Both the position numbers and the translations under genes were made by a program. Below the pieces are notes generated by a model. The model was not told where the DNA came from and did not search any database. It saw only the letters and a list, made by a program, of their open reading frames with translations. A stretch of DNA of 64,000 nt from Bacillota bacterium (lineage in GTDB: Bacteria; Bacillota; Clostridia; Christensenellales; CAG-138): contig JAEWUO010000018.1 in assembly GCA_023459335.1 (NCBI GenBank), positions 1 to 64,000 of the forward strand, in the 5' to 3' direction. Positions 51,719-60,596 of this stretch are shown in pieces. Position 1 is the stretch's first letter. Each line of letters starts with the position of its first letter.

Positions 51719-52300
51719 ATGCGAAACAAGCAGGACGAAACCGTCATCCTCGACGCGGCGCTTCGCGTGTTTTCCCGCTACGGCTACAAAAAGTCCACGC
51801 TGGAGGACATCGCGAACGAACTCGGCATGACCAACACCGCGATGTACGCCTACGCCGACAGCAAGCGCGACCTGTACGAACAGACCGTGCGATATGTGAT
51901 GAAGCGCTGGCAGTCGAGCGTGCAGAAGGCGGTCGCGAAAAAAAGCACCGCGCAGGAAAAGATGGCGGCGCTGTGCGAAAGCGCGCTGTATTACCTCGCG
52001 AAAGACGTTGAGTTCTGCGCGCTGCTTCGAAGCGACCCCGGCATCTTCCCGATGTTTCCCACCGTCGATCCCTACGAGGAAATCAACCGCGACTCCGTGC
52101 GTATGATCGAGCGTATCCTGACGTTTGGAGCGGAAACGGGCGAATTCCGCGCCGTGGACGCGCCGGCGGTGAGCGAAGTGTTTTTTTCCATCTATAAAAA
52201 CTTCATCATACACACGTATATCAACAGCGAGGAAGATTATACCAGCCGCTACCTGCCCATCACGATGGAACTGATTTTTAACGGAATTAGAAAAAACTAA
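51719..52300 (+). CDS. TetR/AcrR-family transcriptional regulator
   Basis: Protein of 193 residues with an N-terminal TetR helix-turn-helix (residues 8-55; ILDAALRVFSRYGYKKSTLEDIA in pieces, then GMTNTAMYAYADSKRDLYEQ) and a helical ligand-binding C-terminus. AAAGGAAC lies upstream of the ATG. It precedes the SCP2 and M24 genes on the same strand by 107 bases and may regulate them; many TetR proteins with this type of N-terminus control lipid or acyl-CoA genes. Confidence 0.92.
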   Translation: MRNKQDETVILDAALRVFSRYGYKKSTLEDIANELGMTNTAMYAYADSKRDLYEQTVRYVMKRWQSSVQKAVAKKSTAQEKMAALCESALYYLAKDVEFCALLRSDPGIFPMFPTVDPYEEINRDSVRMIERILTFGAETGEFRAVDAPAVSEVFFSIYKNFIIHTYINSEEDYTSRYLPITMELIFNGIRKN

Positions 52301-52407
52301 CGTTTGCAAACGACAATTCGGGTCAATCGAATATAGATCACCCGCACATCGAGAGAATCCTTCTCTCCCAATAAAAACACCAAATCTGAAAGGAGCGACA
52401 CATCACT

Positions 52408-52800
52408 ATGGTCAAGTATCTCTCGGAAGAATGGCGCGCCGAAGTGGAAAAACGCCTCAGAGAACAGCTCACCCCGGAAAAGATGAACAACCTCACCTCC
52501 TCCATGAACAACCTCTACCTCAACTGCCCGGACGGCAAGAGCCACTATTTCTTCGTCGGCTTTGCGGAAGGCCGCGTGGAAAGCGTGCAGACAGGCGTCG
52601 GCGACGGCCCGAAGGCGGAATTTGTGATCTCCGGCGATTACGACGTGTTCGCGAAGATCAGCCGCGCGGAGCTCGGTGCGCAGAAGGCGCTCATGGGCGG
52701 CCTTTTAAAACTCAAAGGCAATATGGTGAAAGCGCTGAAGCTCGCCTCGCTGAGCGACCGGCTCAACAAGATCATTGCCACCATTGAGACCGAGTTTTAA
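52408..52800 (+). CDS. SCP2 sterol-binding-domain protein
   Basis: Single SCP2-fold protein of 130 residues. It has the amphipathic N-terminal helix, the central strands with YFFVGFAEGRVESVQTG and the typical end ALMGGLLKLKGNMVKALKLASLSDRL. These proteins bind hydrophobic ligands such as fatty acyl groups in a tunnel. AAAGGAGCG precedes the ATG. The M24-like gene follows after 13 bases, so the pair is an operon. Confidence 0.9.
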   Translation: MVKYLSEEWRAEVEKRLREQLTPEKMNNLTSSMNNLYLNCPDGKSHYFFVGFAEGRVESVQTGVGDGPKAEFVISGDYDVFAKISRAELGAQKALMGGLLKLKGNMVKALKLASLSDRLNKIIATIETEF

Positions 52801-52813
52801 AGGAGGATGCGCC

Positions 52814-54028
52814 ATGTTTGACAAATCGAGCCCGTATTATATCGACTTTCCCGGACGCATCAAGGCGATTCAGGCTGAGATGGCGAAGGAGAAAATCGAC
52901 CTGTATCTCGGTTCCCGCCTGCGCACGATGAGCTGGACAACGGACGCGTTCTTCCCCTGGCGCAGCTTTATCGTCATCCCCGCGGACGGGCTTCCGACGG
53001 CGTTTACGTTCGTCATCGACGCGGCGCGCGCGGCGGACGACAGCTGGCTGGACGAGGATCACGTAATGGGATTCGCGCCGATGGGCGGACAGGACCAGAT
53101 CACGCAGATTTCGGATTTCATCAACGACCTCTTGCCGCGCGGCGGTACGGTCGGCGTGGAAGCCGGCATGAGCAACTACCTGCCGGAGGGATACCTGACC
53201 TATTACGAATATAAGGCGTTCGAGGCGGCGCTGCCGAACTGCAAGCTCGTCAACGCGCACCCCATCGTGGATCGCCTGCAGATGATCAAGGACATCGGCA
53301 CGATCAACCGTTTCCGCGAAGCGTCCCGGATCGTGGATATCGGGCACGAGGCCGTGCTCGCCGCGATTCAAAACGGCGGCTGGAAGGGCATGACCGAGAC
53401 GGAGATCGCGGGCCTCGCGGGTTACGCCATGCGCAAGGCGGGCAGCACGTTCGAGTGGTCGTTCACCGGCGGCAACGAGATCGCCGCGGGCTACCGCACG
53501 GGCCTCGCGGGCGGCGCCTGCACACCGGCGACCGCAAAGAAGATCGAAGCGGGCGAGCCGCTGATGGTGGATATCCACGCGCTCTTCGCCCTTGCCTGCG
53601 GCGACCACAGTCACAACTACCTGATCGCCCCCGCTACGAAACGCCAGCTCTGGCACGCGAAGAACTTTACGGACATGGTCGCGCTGACGCTGAAAACCTA
53701 CCGCGCGGGGATCTCTCCTTCCTCCCTCGCGGCGGAGATGATGGACTTTGCCGAAGAACGCGGCTTTTCGGACTTTATGGTGCCCGGCTTCGAGCACGGC
53801 ATCGGTATGCTCGGCGACGAGTGGCGCATCGGGCGGCATGACGGGCCGTTCGCCTACTGGACGGACCCGGATCACGAATACCGGGAGAACGAGGTGCTCA
53901 TCTGCGCGATGCAGTACGCCTGTCCGGACGAGAACATCGGCTTCCGGTACGAAAACCCGATCCTGATCCAAAAAGACGGCTGCGAATACATGAGCAAGTT
54001 CCCGCTGGCGATCGAAGTGATCGAGTAA
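52814..54028 (+). CDS. M24 metallopeptidase-fold protein with incomplete metal site
   Basis: Protein of 404 residues with a creatinase-type N-terminal domain (1-about 160) and a pita-bread C-terminal domain. Compared with Xaa-Pro peptidases, D253 and D264 (DIHALFALACGD, correct 11-residue spacing), H328 (EHGIG) and E380 (FRYENP) are in place, but the fourth position, Glu in the usual (T/V)EPG motif, is A365 in LICAMQY. A standard dinuclear peptidase site is therefore unlikely. Related M24 members act as creatinase or lyases, so a non-peptidase reaction is possible. AGGAGG precedes the ATG at 52814. Partner: SCP2 gene upstream. Confidence 0.85.
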   Translation: MFDKSSPYYIDFPGRIKAIQAEMAKEKIDLYLGSRLRTMSWTTDAFFPWRSFIVIPADGLPTAFTFVIDAARAADDSWLDEDHVMGFAPMGGQDQITQISDFINDLLPRGGTVGVEAGMSNYLPEGYLTYYEYKAFEAALPNCKLVNAHPIVDRLQMIKDIGTINRFREASRIVDIGHEAVLAAIQNGGWKGMTETEIAGLAGYAMRKAGSTFEWSFTGGNEIAAGYRTGLAGGACTPATAKKIEAGEPLMVDIHALFALACGDHSHNYLIAPATKRQLWHAKNFTDMVALTLKTYRAGISPSSLAAEMMDFAEERGFSDFMVPGFEHGIGMLGDEWRIGRHDGPFAYWTDPDHEYRENEVLICAMQYACPDENIGFRYENPILIQKDGCEYMSKFPLAIEVIE

Positions 54029-54042
54029 ACAATACTTTACGC

Positions 54043-54071
54043 AAAAAAGCACGGCGTGCGCCGTGCTTTTT
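54043..54071. terminator. Bidirectional terminator
   Basis: AAAAAAGCACGGC-gtgc-GCCGTGCTTTTT between convergent genes. Confidence 0.92.
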
Positions 54072-54081
54072 GATTGCGCCG

Positions 54082-56148
54082 TTATTCTTCCACCGGCACG
54101 AATACCTCCGCGCCGTTGTGACACACGGGGCAGATATAGTCCGGCGGGAGCTCATCCCCCTCGTAGATATACCCGCAGACCGTACAGCGCCATTTTTTCT
54201 TGCCGGACGCGGCTTTTTCCGGTTCTGGTTTTTTCTCCGGTTCCGGTTTCTGCTCCGGTTCGGGTTTCGGCTCGGATTTCGCTGCGGGGGCTTTTCCCTC
54301 CGCAACGGACGAGAGCGGCACGAACACCTCCGCGCCGTGCTTGCACACGGGGCAGATATAGTCCGGCGGAAGCACCTCGCCCTCGTAGATATAACCGCAA
54401 ACCGTGCAGAGCCAGCCCTTCTTCTGCCGCGTCTCGGCGCTGGGCTTGGGTTTGATGTATTCGCGATAATACTCGTAAGTCACGGAAGGTTCCTTGGAAA
54501 GCCGCCGCGCTTCGGTGAGGTCGGCGAGGAACAGCGTGTGCGTTCCGCAGTCCATCGTGCCGATGATTTTGCCGCTGAGCAGTACGTTGACGCTCTCGGT
54601 CACATAGGTCAGCCCGTTGACGCTGCGCGTATAAGCCGCATAGCCCGCGAACTTGTCGACGTCCCTGCCGCTCTGGATACCAAAGCGCTGGTAGACGTCG
54701 AACTTCGAGCTTTCGGTCAGGATCGAAAGGTTGAAGATGCCGGTTTTGAGCACCATATCGTGGGTCAGGTTGCTCTTGTTGACCGTAAACGTGACACGAA
54801 GCGGCGTGCTCGTCGCCTGAATGACGGTGTTGATGATGCAGCCGTTGTCCCGTTCGCCGTCCTTTGCGGTGAGTACGAACAGGCCGTATTGGATGGCGAA
54901 CAGCGAGGTCTTGTCGAGTTCCCCGGTGGGGATATCCTCGTTTTTCGGCAGGGTCATCGTGCCGGCGATCGCCATGGCCAGCGCGTCGATCTCGCTCATC
55001 TGGCTCTCCTTCAGCGAGGAACGGAGGCTCACCGTCTGTTCCAGCACGGTCATGTCCTTGAGCGGGGCGAGCGTATCGCGCATGAGTTTTCCGCTGACCG
55101 GCGCCCAGGAGCCGTTTTCGATGAAGGCGAGCGTCCGGTTCTGGATGTTATGCAAAACCAAATCGTGAATGAGCTCCTCCATCGTGATGAACACGCCGGC
55201 GTTATAAGTGGTCGCCGCGAAGACGAGGTGGCTGTAGCGGAAGCAGGCCGAGACGATCTCTGACATCGGCACCACCGAAACGTCGAACACCTCGACTTTG
55301 ACGCCCAGATCGCGCAGACGGCAGGCGAGGATCTCCGCCGCGTTCTCCGTGTTGCCGTAGATGGAGGCGTACGCAAGCATCACGCCCGTCTCCTCCGGCT
55401 CATAGCTGCTCCAGCGAAGATATTTATCGATATATGCCGTAAAATCCCTGCGGTGCACCGGTCCGTGCAGCGGGCAGATGGTCTTTACATCCAGCGCGGC
55501 GACCTTTTTCAGCGCGGACTGCACCTGCGGGCCGTATTTTCCGATGATGTTGGCGTAATAACGGCGCGCCTCACCGATCAGCGTATTGTAAAAATCCAGT
55601 TCGTCCGCGAAGAGCGCGCCGTTGAGCGCGTTGAAGGTTCCGAACGCGTCCGCCGAAAACAGGATCTTGTCGGTCCTGTCGTAGGTGAACATGACCTCCG
55701 GCCAGTGCACCATGGGCGCCATGATGAATTGAAACTCATGTTTTCCCGTCGAGAGCGTGTCGTTCTCCTTGACGATGATCGAACGGTCGGTGACATCCTG
55801 CGCGAAGAACTGCTGGATCATCTCGCTCGTCTTCTTCGTGCAGACGATCTTGGTTTCCGTATAGTGGCAGAGAAGATCCATCAGCGTCGCCGAGTGGTCC
55901 GGCTCCATATGCTGTACGACCACATAGTCCAGCTTGCGGCCGCCGAGCGTATGCGCCACGTTTTCAAAGAACACCTTCCCGACGGCTTTATCCACCGTGT
56001 CGAAGAGGATGGTCTGTTCGTCCAGAACCAGATAGGAATTATAGGAAACGCCGTCCGGAATGGAATAGACGCCCTCGAACATCGCGAGGCGCCGATCGTT
56101 TCCGCCAACCCAGGTGATATCTTCGTTTACTTTCCGTGTGCAATACAT
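54082..56148 (-). CDS. Flavodiiron protein with flavin reductase and two rubredoxin domains
   Basis: Protein of 688 residues. Domains in order: metallo-beta-lactamase diiron domain (1-about 250; ligands H80, E82, D84 and H85 in HMEPDH, then VHWPE, SADAFG and CPLHGP), flavodoxin domain (about 255-400; YASIYGNTENAA binds FMN), flavin-reductase-like domain (about 410-560), then two rubredoxin modules (about 576-611 and 650-688), each CTVCGY...CPVC. A repetitive Pro-Glu-Lys linker joins the rubredoxins. Flavodiiron proteins reduce oxygen or nitric oxide to protect anaerobes; rubredoxin feeds electrons from NADH. A GGGG site lies upstream of the ATG. Downstream neighbour of the ApbE cluster, same strand. 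Confidence 0.93.
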   Translation of the reverse strand: MYCTRKVNEDITWVGGNDRRLAMFEGVYSIPDGVSYNSYLVLDEQTILFDTVDKAVGKVFFENVAHTLGGRKLDYVVVQHMEPDHSATLMDLLCHYTETKIVCTKKTSEMIQQFFAQDVTDRSIIVKENDTLSTGKHEFQFIMAPMVHWPEVMFTYDRTDKILFSADAFGTFNALNGALFADELDFYNTLIGEARRYYANIIGKYGPQVQSALKKVAALDVKTICPLHGPVHRRDFTAYIDKYLRWSSYEPEETGVMLAYASIYGNTENAAEILACRLRDLGVKVEVFDVSVVPMSEIVSACFRYSHLVFAATTYNAGVFITMEELIHDLVLHNIQNRTLAFIENGSWAPVSGKLMRDTLAPLKDMTVLEQTVSLRSSLKESQMSEIDALAMAIAGTMTLPKNEDIPTGELDKTSLFAIQYGLFVLTAKDGERDNGCIINTVIQATSTPLRVTFTVNKSNLTHDMVLKTGIFNLSILTESSKFDVYQRFGIQSGRDVDKFAGYAAYTRSVNGLTYVTESVNVLLSGKIIGTMDCGTHTLFLADLTEARRLSKEPSVTYEYYREYIKPKPSAETRQKKGWLCTVCGYIYEGEVLPPDYICPVCKHGAEVFVPLSSVAEGKAPAAKSEPKPEPEQKPEPEKKPEPEKAASGKKKWRCTVCGYIYEGDELPPDYICPVCHNGAEVFVPVEE

Positions 56149-56201
56149 GCGATGCTGCCCCTTTCATATGCCGGTCTATCTGAAACTCTTTAAATTCTTG
56201 T

Positions 56202-57314
56202 TTATTCCGCCAGATAGGCGGAAAATCCGTCGCTCATGAGCTGCGACCCGTCCGGCAGCACCCAGAGCGCTTCCGTTCCCGGCAGCGACTGCACGAGCGC
56301 CATGCCTTCCTCCGGCGGCATGCAGAACAGCCCCGTGGTCAGCGCGTCCGCCAAAGCGGAGTCCTCCGAAATCACCGTGACCGAGTCGTAATACGTCGCA
56401 GGCATCAGCGTCTCCGGATCGATGATGTGGTGGTAGCGCACGCCGTTAACGGTATAATACCGCTCGTAAGTGCCGCTTGTCACCACGTTTTGACCCTTTG
56501 CCTGCACGACATGGATATTTCCGTCCGAATGCGGGTCGCGGATGCCGACTTTCCAGCCCGTCCCGTCCGCGCGGGTTCCGATGGAACAGACGTTGCCGCC
56601 GATGCTTAAAAGCAGGGAGGTAACGCCCTCGTCCCGCATCCGTTCGACGGTCTTCTGCGCGGCGTACCCCTTGGCCACCGCGCCGACGTCAAGCTGCGTC
56701 CGTTTATCCGTCAGATACAGCGTACCCGCCGCGCGGTCGAGAACGACGTTTTCGATCTTCGCGTGCGCGCCGGCCGCCGTCAGTTCGTCCTTCGGCGGCA
56801 GCGCGGCGTTGTCGGGGTCGTCCAGTCCCGCGTCACGGTATGTTTGCCAGATGGCGAGCACGCCGCCCATGGCGACGTTCATCCTGCCGTTTGTCAGCGC
56901 ATCCATCTCTTTGGCGTAATCGATCAGGTCGAGAATCCTGCCGTCCACCGCTACGGGAGTTTCCCCCGCGTTTTGGTTCACGGTATAGAGGTTGTTCATC
57001 CCGTCGTACGCGTGATAGATATCGTACAGCCGATGGTACTCCAGCAGCAGCGCGTGCAATTCGTCGATCCGCGCGTTCGCGCTCTGTTCGCTGCTGTCAT
57101 AGATCACCACCGTGGTCACGGTGTCGAATACATCCAGAAACACCTGTTCGTAACGCTCCGGCGCGTTTGGTACCGAGCAGCCGGAGAAAAGGATCGCCGC
57201 GAGCGCGAGCGCGCCCAGCGCGAGAAACCTGGATTGTTGAAAGCGTTTGTTCGTTCTGTTCTCCTGATATTCCGCGGCGGTATTACGCAGCCAACTCGTT
57301 TTTCCTGTAGGCAT
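56202..57314 (-). CDS. ApbE-family FAD:protein FMN transferase (lipoprotein)
   Basis: Protein of 370 residues that covalently attaches FMN to Thr/Ser of target proteins. The N-terminus holds a lipoprotein signal with lipobox LFSGC after an unusually long polar start. ApbE marks are FDTVTTVVIYD, NVAMGGVLAIW, LDVGAVAKGYAAQKTVE and the metal or FAD site LLLSIGGNV, then GVRYHHIIDPETLMPA. The ATG at 57314 shares one base with the stop of the upstream Gx gene (TAATG). In Listeria an exported ApbE (FmnB) serves extracellular electron transfer, and the neighbours here match that setting. Confidence 0.92.
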   Translation of the reverse strand: MPTGKTSWLRNTAAEYQENRTNKRFQQSRFLALGALALAAILFSGCSVPNAPERYEQVFLDVFDTVTTVVIYDSSEQSANARIDELHALLLEYHRLYDIYHAYDGMNNLYTVNQNAGETPVAVDGRILDLIDYAKEMDALTNGRMNVAMGGVLAIWQTYRDAGLDDPDNAALPPKDELTAAGAHAKIENVVLDRAAGTLYLTDKRTQLDVGAVAKGYAAQKTVERMRDEGVTSLLLSIGGNVCSIGTRADGTGWKVGIRDPHSDGNIHVVQAKGQNVVTSGTYERYYTVNGVRYHHIIDPETLMPATYYDSVTVISEDSALADALTTGLFCMPPEEGMALVQSLPGTEALWVLPDGSQLMSDGFSAYLAE

Positions 57315-57901
57315 TATTCCATGTTTTGACGCGTTTCGCAAGTGCGCTCCTGTTTTTTTACCGCCTTGCGCGCCGCCGTTTTCTTTCCCTGCGCGGGCGG
57401 GAACGCCTTTGGGTACAGCCCGTGGAACGTATACCGCGCGACGAGCCCCGTCAGCGTACCCGTCACCGCCGCCGCCGCGAGCAGGACGGGCAGGTACGCG
57501 AGGATCGCGCGCGTCTCCACCACAAAACAGGCGACCGCCATCTGCGCGGCGTTGTGGGACAGCGCACCGAGCACGCTGACCCCGATCACGCTCAGGCCTT
57601 TCGCCTTTCGCGCAAAAATCATGACGATCAGGCTGATTGCGCCGCCCGCGAAGCTGTAGAGCATCGCCGCGGGCCCGCCGAACAGCAGCCCGCTTAAACC
57701 GACTTTGAGAAGCATAAGGAGGATCGCGCTCGGGATATCCATTAGATACAGCGCATAGAGCAGCACCGTGTTTGCGAGGCCGAGCTTCACGCCGGGGATG
57801 CCCGTGATCGGCAGCAAGTGCTCCACATACCCGAGCACGAGCGCGACGGCGGTTAAAAGCCCCAGCCTGGCGACGGCGGAAGCGTCCCAGCGGCTCTTCA
57901 T
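57314..57901 (-). CDS. Gx transporter family protein (EetB-like)
   Basis: Membrane protein of 195 residues with about five to six helices; marks are LGLLTAVALVLGYVEHLLP, IPGVKLGLANTVLLYALYL and GALSHNAAQMAVA. It belongs to the family often named heptaprenyl diphosphate synthase component I, and as I recall includes EetB of flavin-based extracellular electron transfer loci. A Lys-rich tail of about 25 residues ends the protein. It overlaps NusG-II upstream by 4 bases and ApbE downstream by 1 base, a tightly coupled trio. Confidence 0.85.
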   Translation of the reverse strand: MKSRWDASAVARLGLLTAVALVLGYVEHLLPITGIPGVKLGLANTVLLYALYLMDIPSAILLMLLKVGLSGLLFGGPAAMLYSFAGGAISLIVMIFARKAKGLSVIGVSVLGALSHNAAQMAVACFVVETRAILAYLPVLLAAAAVTGTLTGLVARYTFHGLYPKAFPPAQGKKTAARKAVKKQERTCETRQNME

Positions 57902-58272
57902 CGTCCGTCCTCCGCGCCCGTCACCTCAACGGAGACACCGTTCGGCAGGCAGATGATCCAGTGGTCGAGCAGAAGCTCGTCCGAATGATCCGGGTCGATC
58001 GCGCCGTGATGCACGCAGATCTGATTTTTACAGGTGGAGGATTCCATCTTCACGCCGTTTTCGTCGATAACGACGACGTTCACTTTTCCGTTTCCCTGAT
58101 CGATCGTGATGCTCTGATACTCGTCCGCGCGCACCTTCTGGTAGACCACGCCGCCGACGTAGACCGTAACCATAGCGCCCTCGCTCTTTGGCGCAAACAG
58201 GCGCGTCGCGAGAAACGCAAGCAGCGCGAGCAGCAGCACGCCGGTGATGACAAACCAGTCTTTTTTCTTCAC
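57898..58272 (-). CDS. NusG domain II-containing membrane-anchored protein (EetA-like)
   Basis: Protein of 124 residues with one N-terminal membrane anchor (WFVITGVLLLALLAFLATRLF) and an external NusG-II domain carrying SSTCKNQICVHHGAI and a later IICLPNGVSVEV. Proteins with this domain are regularly beside Gx and ApbE genes and resemble EetA. Translation starts at a GTG (58272) with AAAGGCGG upstream. It is the first gene of the three-gene unit; transcription of the ApbE gene depends on it. Confidence 0.87.
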   Translation of the reverse strand: MKKKDWFVITGVLLLALLAFLATRLFAPKSEGAMVTVYVGGVVYQKVRADEYQSITIDQGNGKVNVVVIDENGVKMESSTCKNQICVHHGAIDPDHSDELLLDHWIICLPNGVSVEVTGAEDGR

Positions 58273-58431
58273 GTCCGCGCCGCCTTTCCCTCGGAATCGA
58301 TCACGGGTATTGTAACACGTTTATCGCGCCGTTTGCCAGAGGCAGCGCCCGCCGGCCGAATGTGATCCGGTTGCGGAAAGTTTGATCGTATTTGATATAA
58401 TAGAAACAGAAATTCACCGGAGGTGTGTTTT

Positions 58432-59445
58432 ATGAAAATACTGATGATCGGCGGAACGGGGCTCTTGGGCAGCCAGGCCGCTCGGGAACTCATCTCCCGC
58501 GGGCACAGCGTACATTCCATCGCGCTGCCCCCCCTGCCCGAAGGCGCGCTTCTGCCGCCCGAAATGACGCTGACGCTGAAAAACAGCAACGATATGACGG
58601 ATGACGAACTCAAGCAGGCGTTTGCCGGCATCGACGGGTTTATCTTCGCCGCGGGCGTGGACGAACGGATCGAAGGCCCCTCGCCCATCTACGACTTCTT
58701 TAAAAAATACAACATCACGCCGCTCGAGCGGCTGCTGCGCCTCGCGAAAGAAAGCGGCGTGAAACACGCGGTCATCGCGGGCAGTTACTTTTCCTATTTC
58801 GCCAAGAAATATCCGGAAATGGAACTCACGCGGTGGCATCCCTATATCCGCAGCCGCATCGATCAGGAGAACATGGCGCTTTCGTTTGCGGACGAAAACT
58901 TCGACGTTTCCATACTGGAACTGCCGTATATCTTCGGCGCGCAGAAGGGCAGAAAACCCGTCTGGGTGTTCCTCATAGAGATGCTCAAGGGCATGAAGGG
59001 TTCGATCCTCTACCCGCGCGGCGGGACCGCGATGGTCACCGTCCGTCAGGTCGGGCAGGCGTTCGCGGGCGCGATGGAACGCGGGCGCGGCGGAAACGCA
59101 TACCCCATCGGCTGGTTCAACCTGACCTGGAGAGAGATGATCGCCATCATGAACAAGTACATGGGTGTGCCGGATAAGAAGATCATCACAATTCCCGATT
59201 TCCTGTTTGCCCTGAGCGCGAAGCAGATCGAAAAGCAGCACCGCAGCAAGGGAACGGAGGGCGGCCTGATGATGACGAAGTTCGTCAAAATGCAGACGAT
59301 GAACCTCTTCATCGACAAAGGCGAAGCCTGCGTGCCGCTGGGCGTGACGGACGACGACATCGACGCCGCCATCGGCGAGTCGGTGCTGTTAAGTCTGGAC
59401 GTGATCGATCAAAAAGCGAAGGTCATCGACATGAAGGGGGAGTAA
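58432..59445 (+). CDS. NAD-dependent epimerase/dehydratase-like protein
   Basis: Extended short-chain dehydrogenase-like protein of 337 residues. The N-terminal nucleotide loop is MIGGTGLLGSQAARELISRG (residues 5-24 in outline). The usual YxxxK is not clear: the region reads SYFSYFAKKYPE, which has Y then K at the right distance (YFAKK), so activity is possible. Later parts (ELPYIFGAQKGRKPVW) resemble NmrA-type or epimerase folds. GGAGGTG lies 7 bases before the ATG at 58432. Single gene ending in a good terminator; substrate unknown. Confidence 0.83.
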   Translation: MKILMIGGTGLLGSQAARELISRGHSVHSIALPPLPEGALLPPEMTLTLKNSNDMTDDELKQAFAGIDGFIFAAGVDERIEGPSPIYDFFKKYNITPLERLLRLAKESGVKHAVIAGSYFSYFAKKYPEMELTRWHPYIRSRIDQENMALSFADENFDVSILELPYIFGAQKGRKPVWVFLIEMLKGMKGSILYPRGGTAMVTVRQVGQAFAGAMERGRGGNAYPIGWFNLTWREMIAIMNKYMGVPDKKIITIPDFLFALSAKQIEKQHRSKGTEGGLMMTKFVKMQTMNLFIDKGEACVPLGVTDDDIDAAIGESVLLSLDVIDQKAKVIDMKGE

Positions 59446-59458
59446 AACTTACTCCGTT

Positions 59459-59484
59459 AAAAAGGCCGCATATGCGGCCTTTTT
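59459..59484. terminator. Bidirectional terminator
   Basis: AAAAAGGCCGCATATGCGGCCTTTTT in parts: arms AAAAAGGCCGCA and TGCGGCCTTTTT between convergent genes. Confidence 0.92.
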
Positions 59485-59494
59485 AATTTGTTTT

Positions 59495-60586
59495 TTACAC
59501 GTTGAACCGGAACAGGGTCACGTCCCCGTCCTGCATGACGTAATCCTTGCCCTCGCTGCGCACGAGGCCCTTTTCCTTGCAGGCGGCCATGGAGCCGAGC
59601 TCCGCCAGCGTGGCAAACGGCACGATCTCCGCGCGGATGAACCCCTTCTCAAAGTCGGTGTGGATCTTGCCCGCCGCCTGCGGCGCCTTCGTGCCGCGCG
59701 AAATCGTCCAGGCGCGCACCTCTTTCGGCCCCGCGGTGAGGTAGCTGATCAGCCCCAGCAGGCGGTAGCACGCCTTGACGAGCTGGTCAAGGCCGGATTC
59801 TCTGATGCCGAGCTCCGCCAAGAACGCGCCTTTTTCGGCGGGGTCGAGCTCCGCGATCTCTTCCTCCAGCTTGCAGCAGATGGTCAGCGCCTCCGCCTTT
59901 TCGCTCTTTGCGATTTCATAGAGTGCTTTTACGTGTTTGCCCGGTTCCTGCCCGATCTCGTCCTCGCGGATATTCGCCACATAGATGACGGGTTTGCTGG
60001 TCAGCAGGAAGAAGCCGCGCATGAGCTCCGCTTCCTCGTCGGTGAGGTTGAGCGAACGGGCGGGTTTCCCGCTCTCCAGAACGGGCTGGATGCGCTCTAA
60101 AAGCGCCACCTCCGCAACCGTCTTCTTATCGCCCGCCTTGAGCAGCTTCCGTGCGCGGTCGAGGCGCTTTTCCACCGTCTCCATGTCCGCGAAGATCAGC
60201 TCCAGCGAGATGGTCTCCACGTCCCGCGCGGGATCGACGCTGCCGTCCACATGCACGACGTTTTCGTCCTCAAAACAGCGCACGACGTGCACCACCGCAT
60301 CCACCTCCCGGATATGCGAGAGGAACTTGTTGCCGAGGCCCTCGCCCCGGCTCGCGCCGCGCACGAGACCCGCGATATCGACAAACTCGATGGTCGTCGG
60401 CGTGTATTTTTCGGGGCTGTACATCTTCGCCAGCACATCCAGCCGCTCATCCGGCACGGCGACCACGCCGACATTGGGCTCGATCGTGCAGAACGGGTAA
60501 TTCGCGGCCTGCGCGCCCGCCTGCGTGATGGCGTTAAAGAGCGTGCTCTTGCCGACGTTCGGCAGGCCGATCACTCCAAGTTTCAT
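59495..60586 (-). CDS. ychF: Redox-regulated P-loop ATPase YchF (OLA1)
   Basis: Protein of 363 residues with G1 GLPNVGKST (7-15), DIAGLVRGASRGEGLGNKFLSHIRE (switch region, quoted in part by its first residues DIAGLV), an NIRE-type G4 replacing NKxD (ATP preference), and the C-terminal TGS domain (about 280-363). YchF binds ribosomes and responds to redox stress. AAAGGAGGACC precedes the ATG. It is the last gene of the glnS-gltX-ychF run, separated from gltX by a 90-base AT-rich repeat region. Confidence 0.95.
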   Translation of the reverse strand: MKLGVIGLPNVGKSTLFNAITQAGAQAANYPFCTIEPNVGVVAVPDERLDVLAKMYSPEKYTPTTIEFVDIAGLVRGASRGEGLGNKFLSHIREVDAVVHVVRCFEDENVVHVDGSVDPARDVETISLELIFADMETVEKRLDRARKLLKAGDKKTVAEVALLERIQPVLESGKPARSLNLTDEEAELMRGFFLLTSKPVIYVANIREDEIGQEPGKHVKALYEIAKSEKAEALTICCKLEEEIAELDPAEKGAFLAELGIRESGLDQLVKACYRLLGLISYLTAGPKEVRAWTISRGTKAPQAAGKIHTDFEKGFIRAEIVPFATLAELGSMAACKEKGLVRSEGKDYVMQDGDVTLFRFNV

Positions 60587-60596
60587 AAGGGGTCCT

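Noticed and set aside
52772..54124. 450-codon open frame antisense to the M24-fold gene
   Set aside because: Shadow frame with no motifs, while the plus strand has a clear family protein and AGGAGG site.
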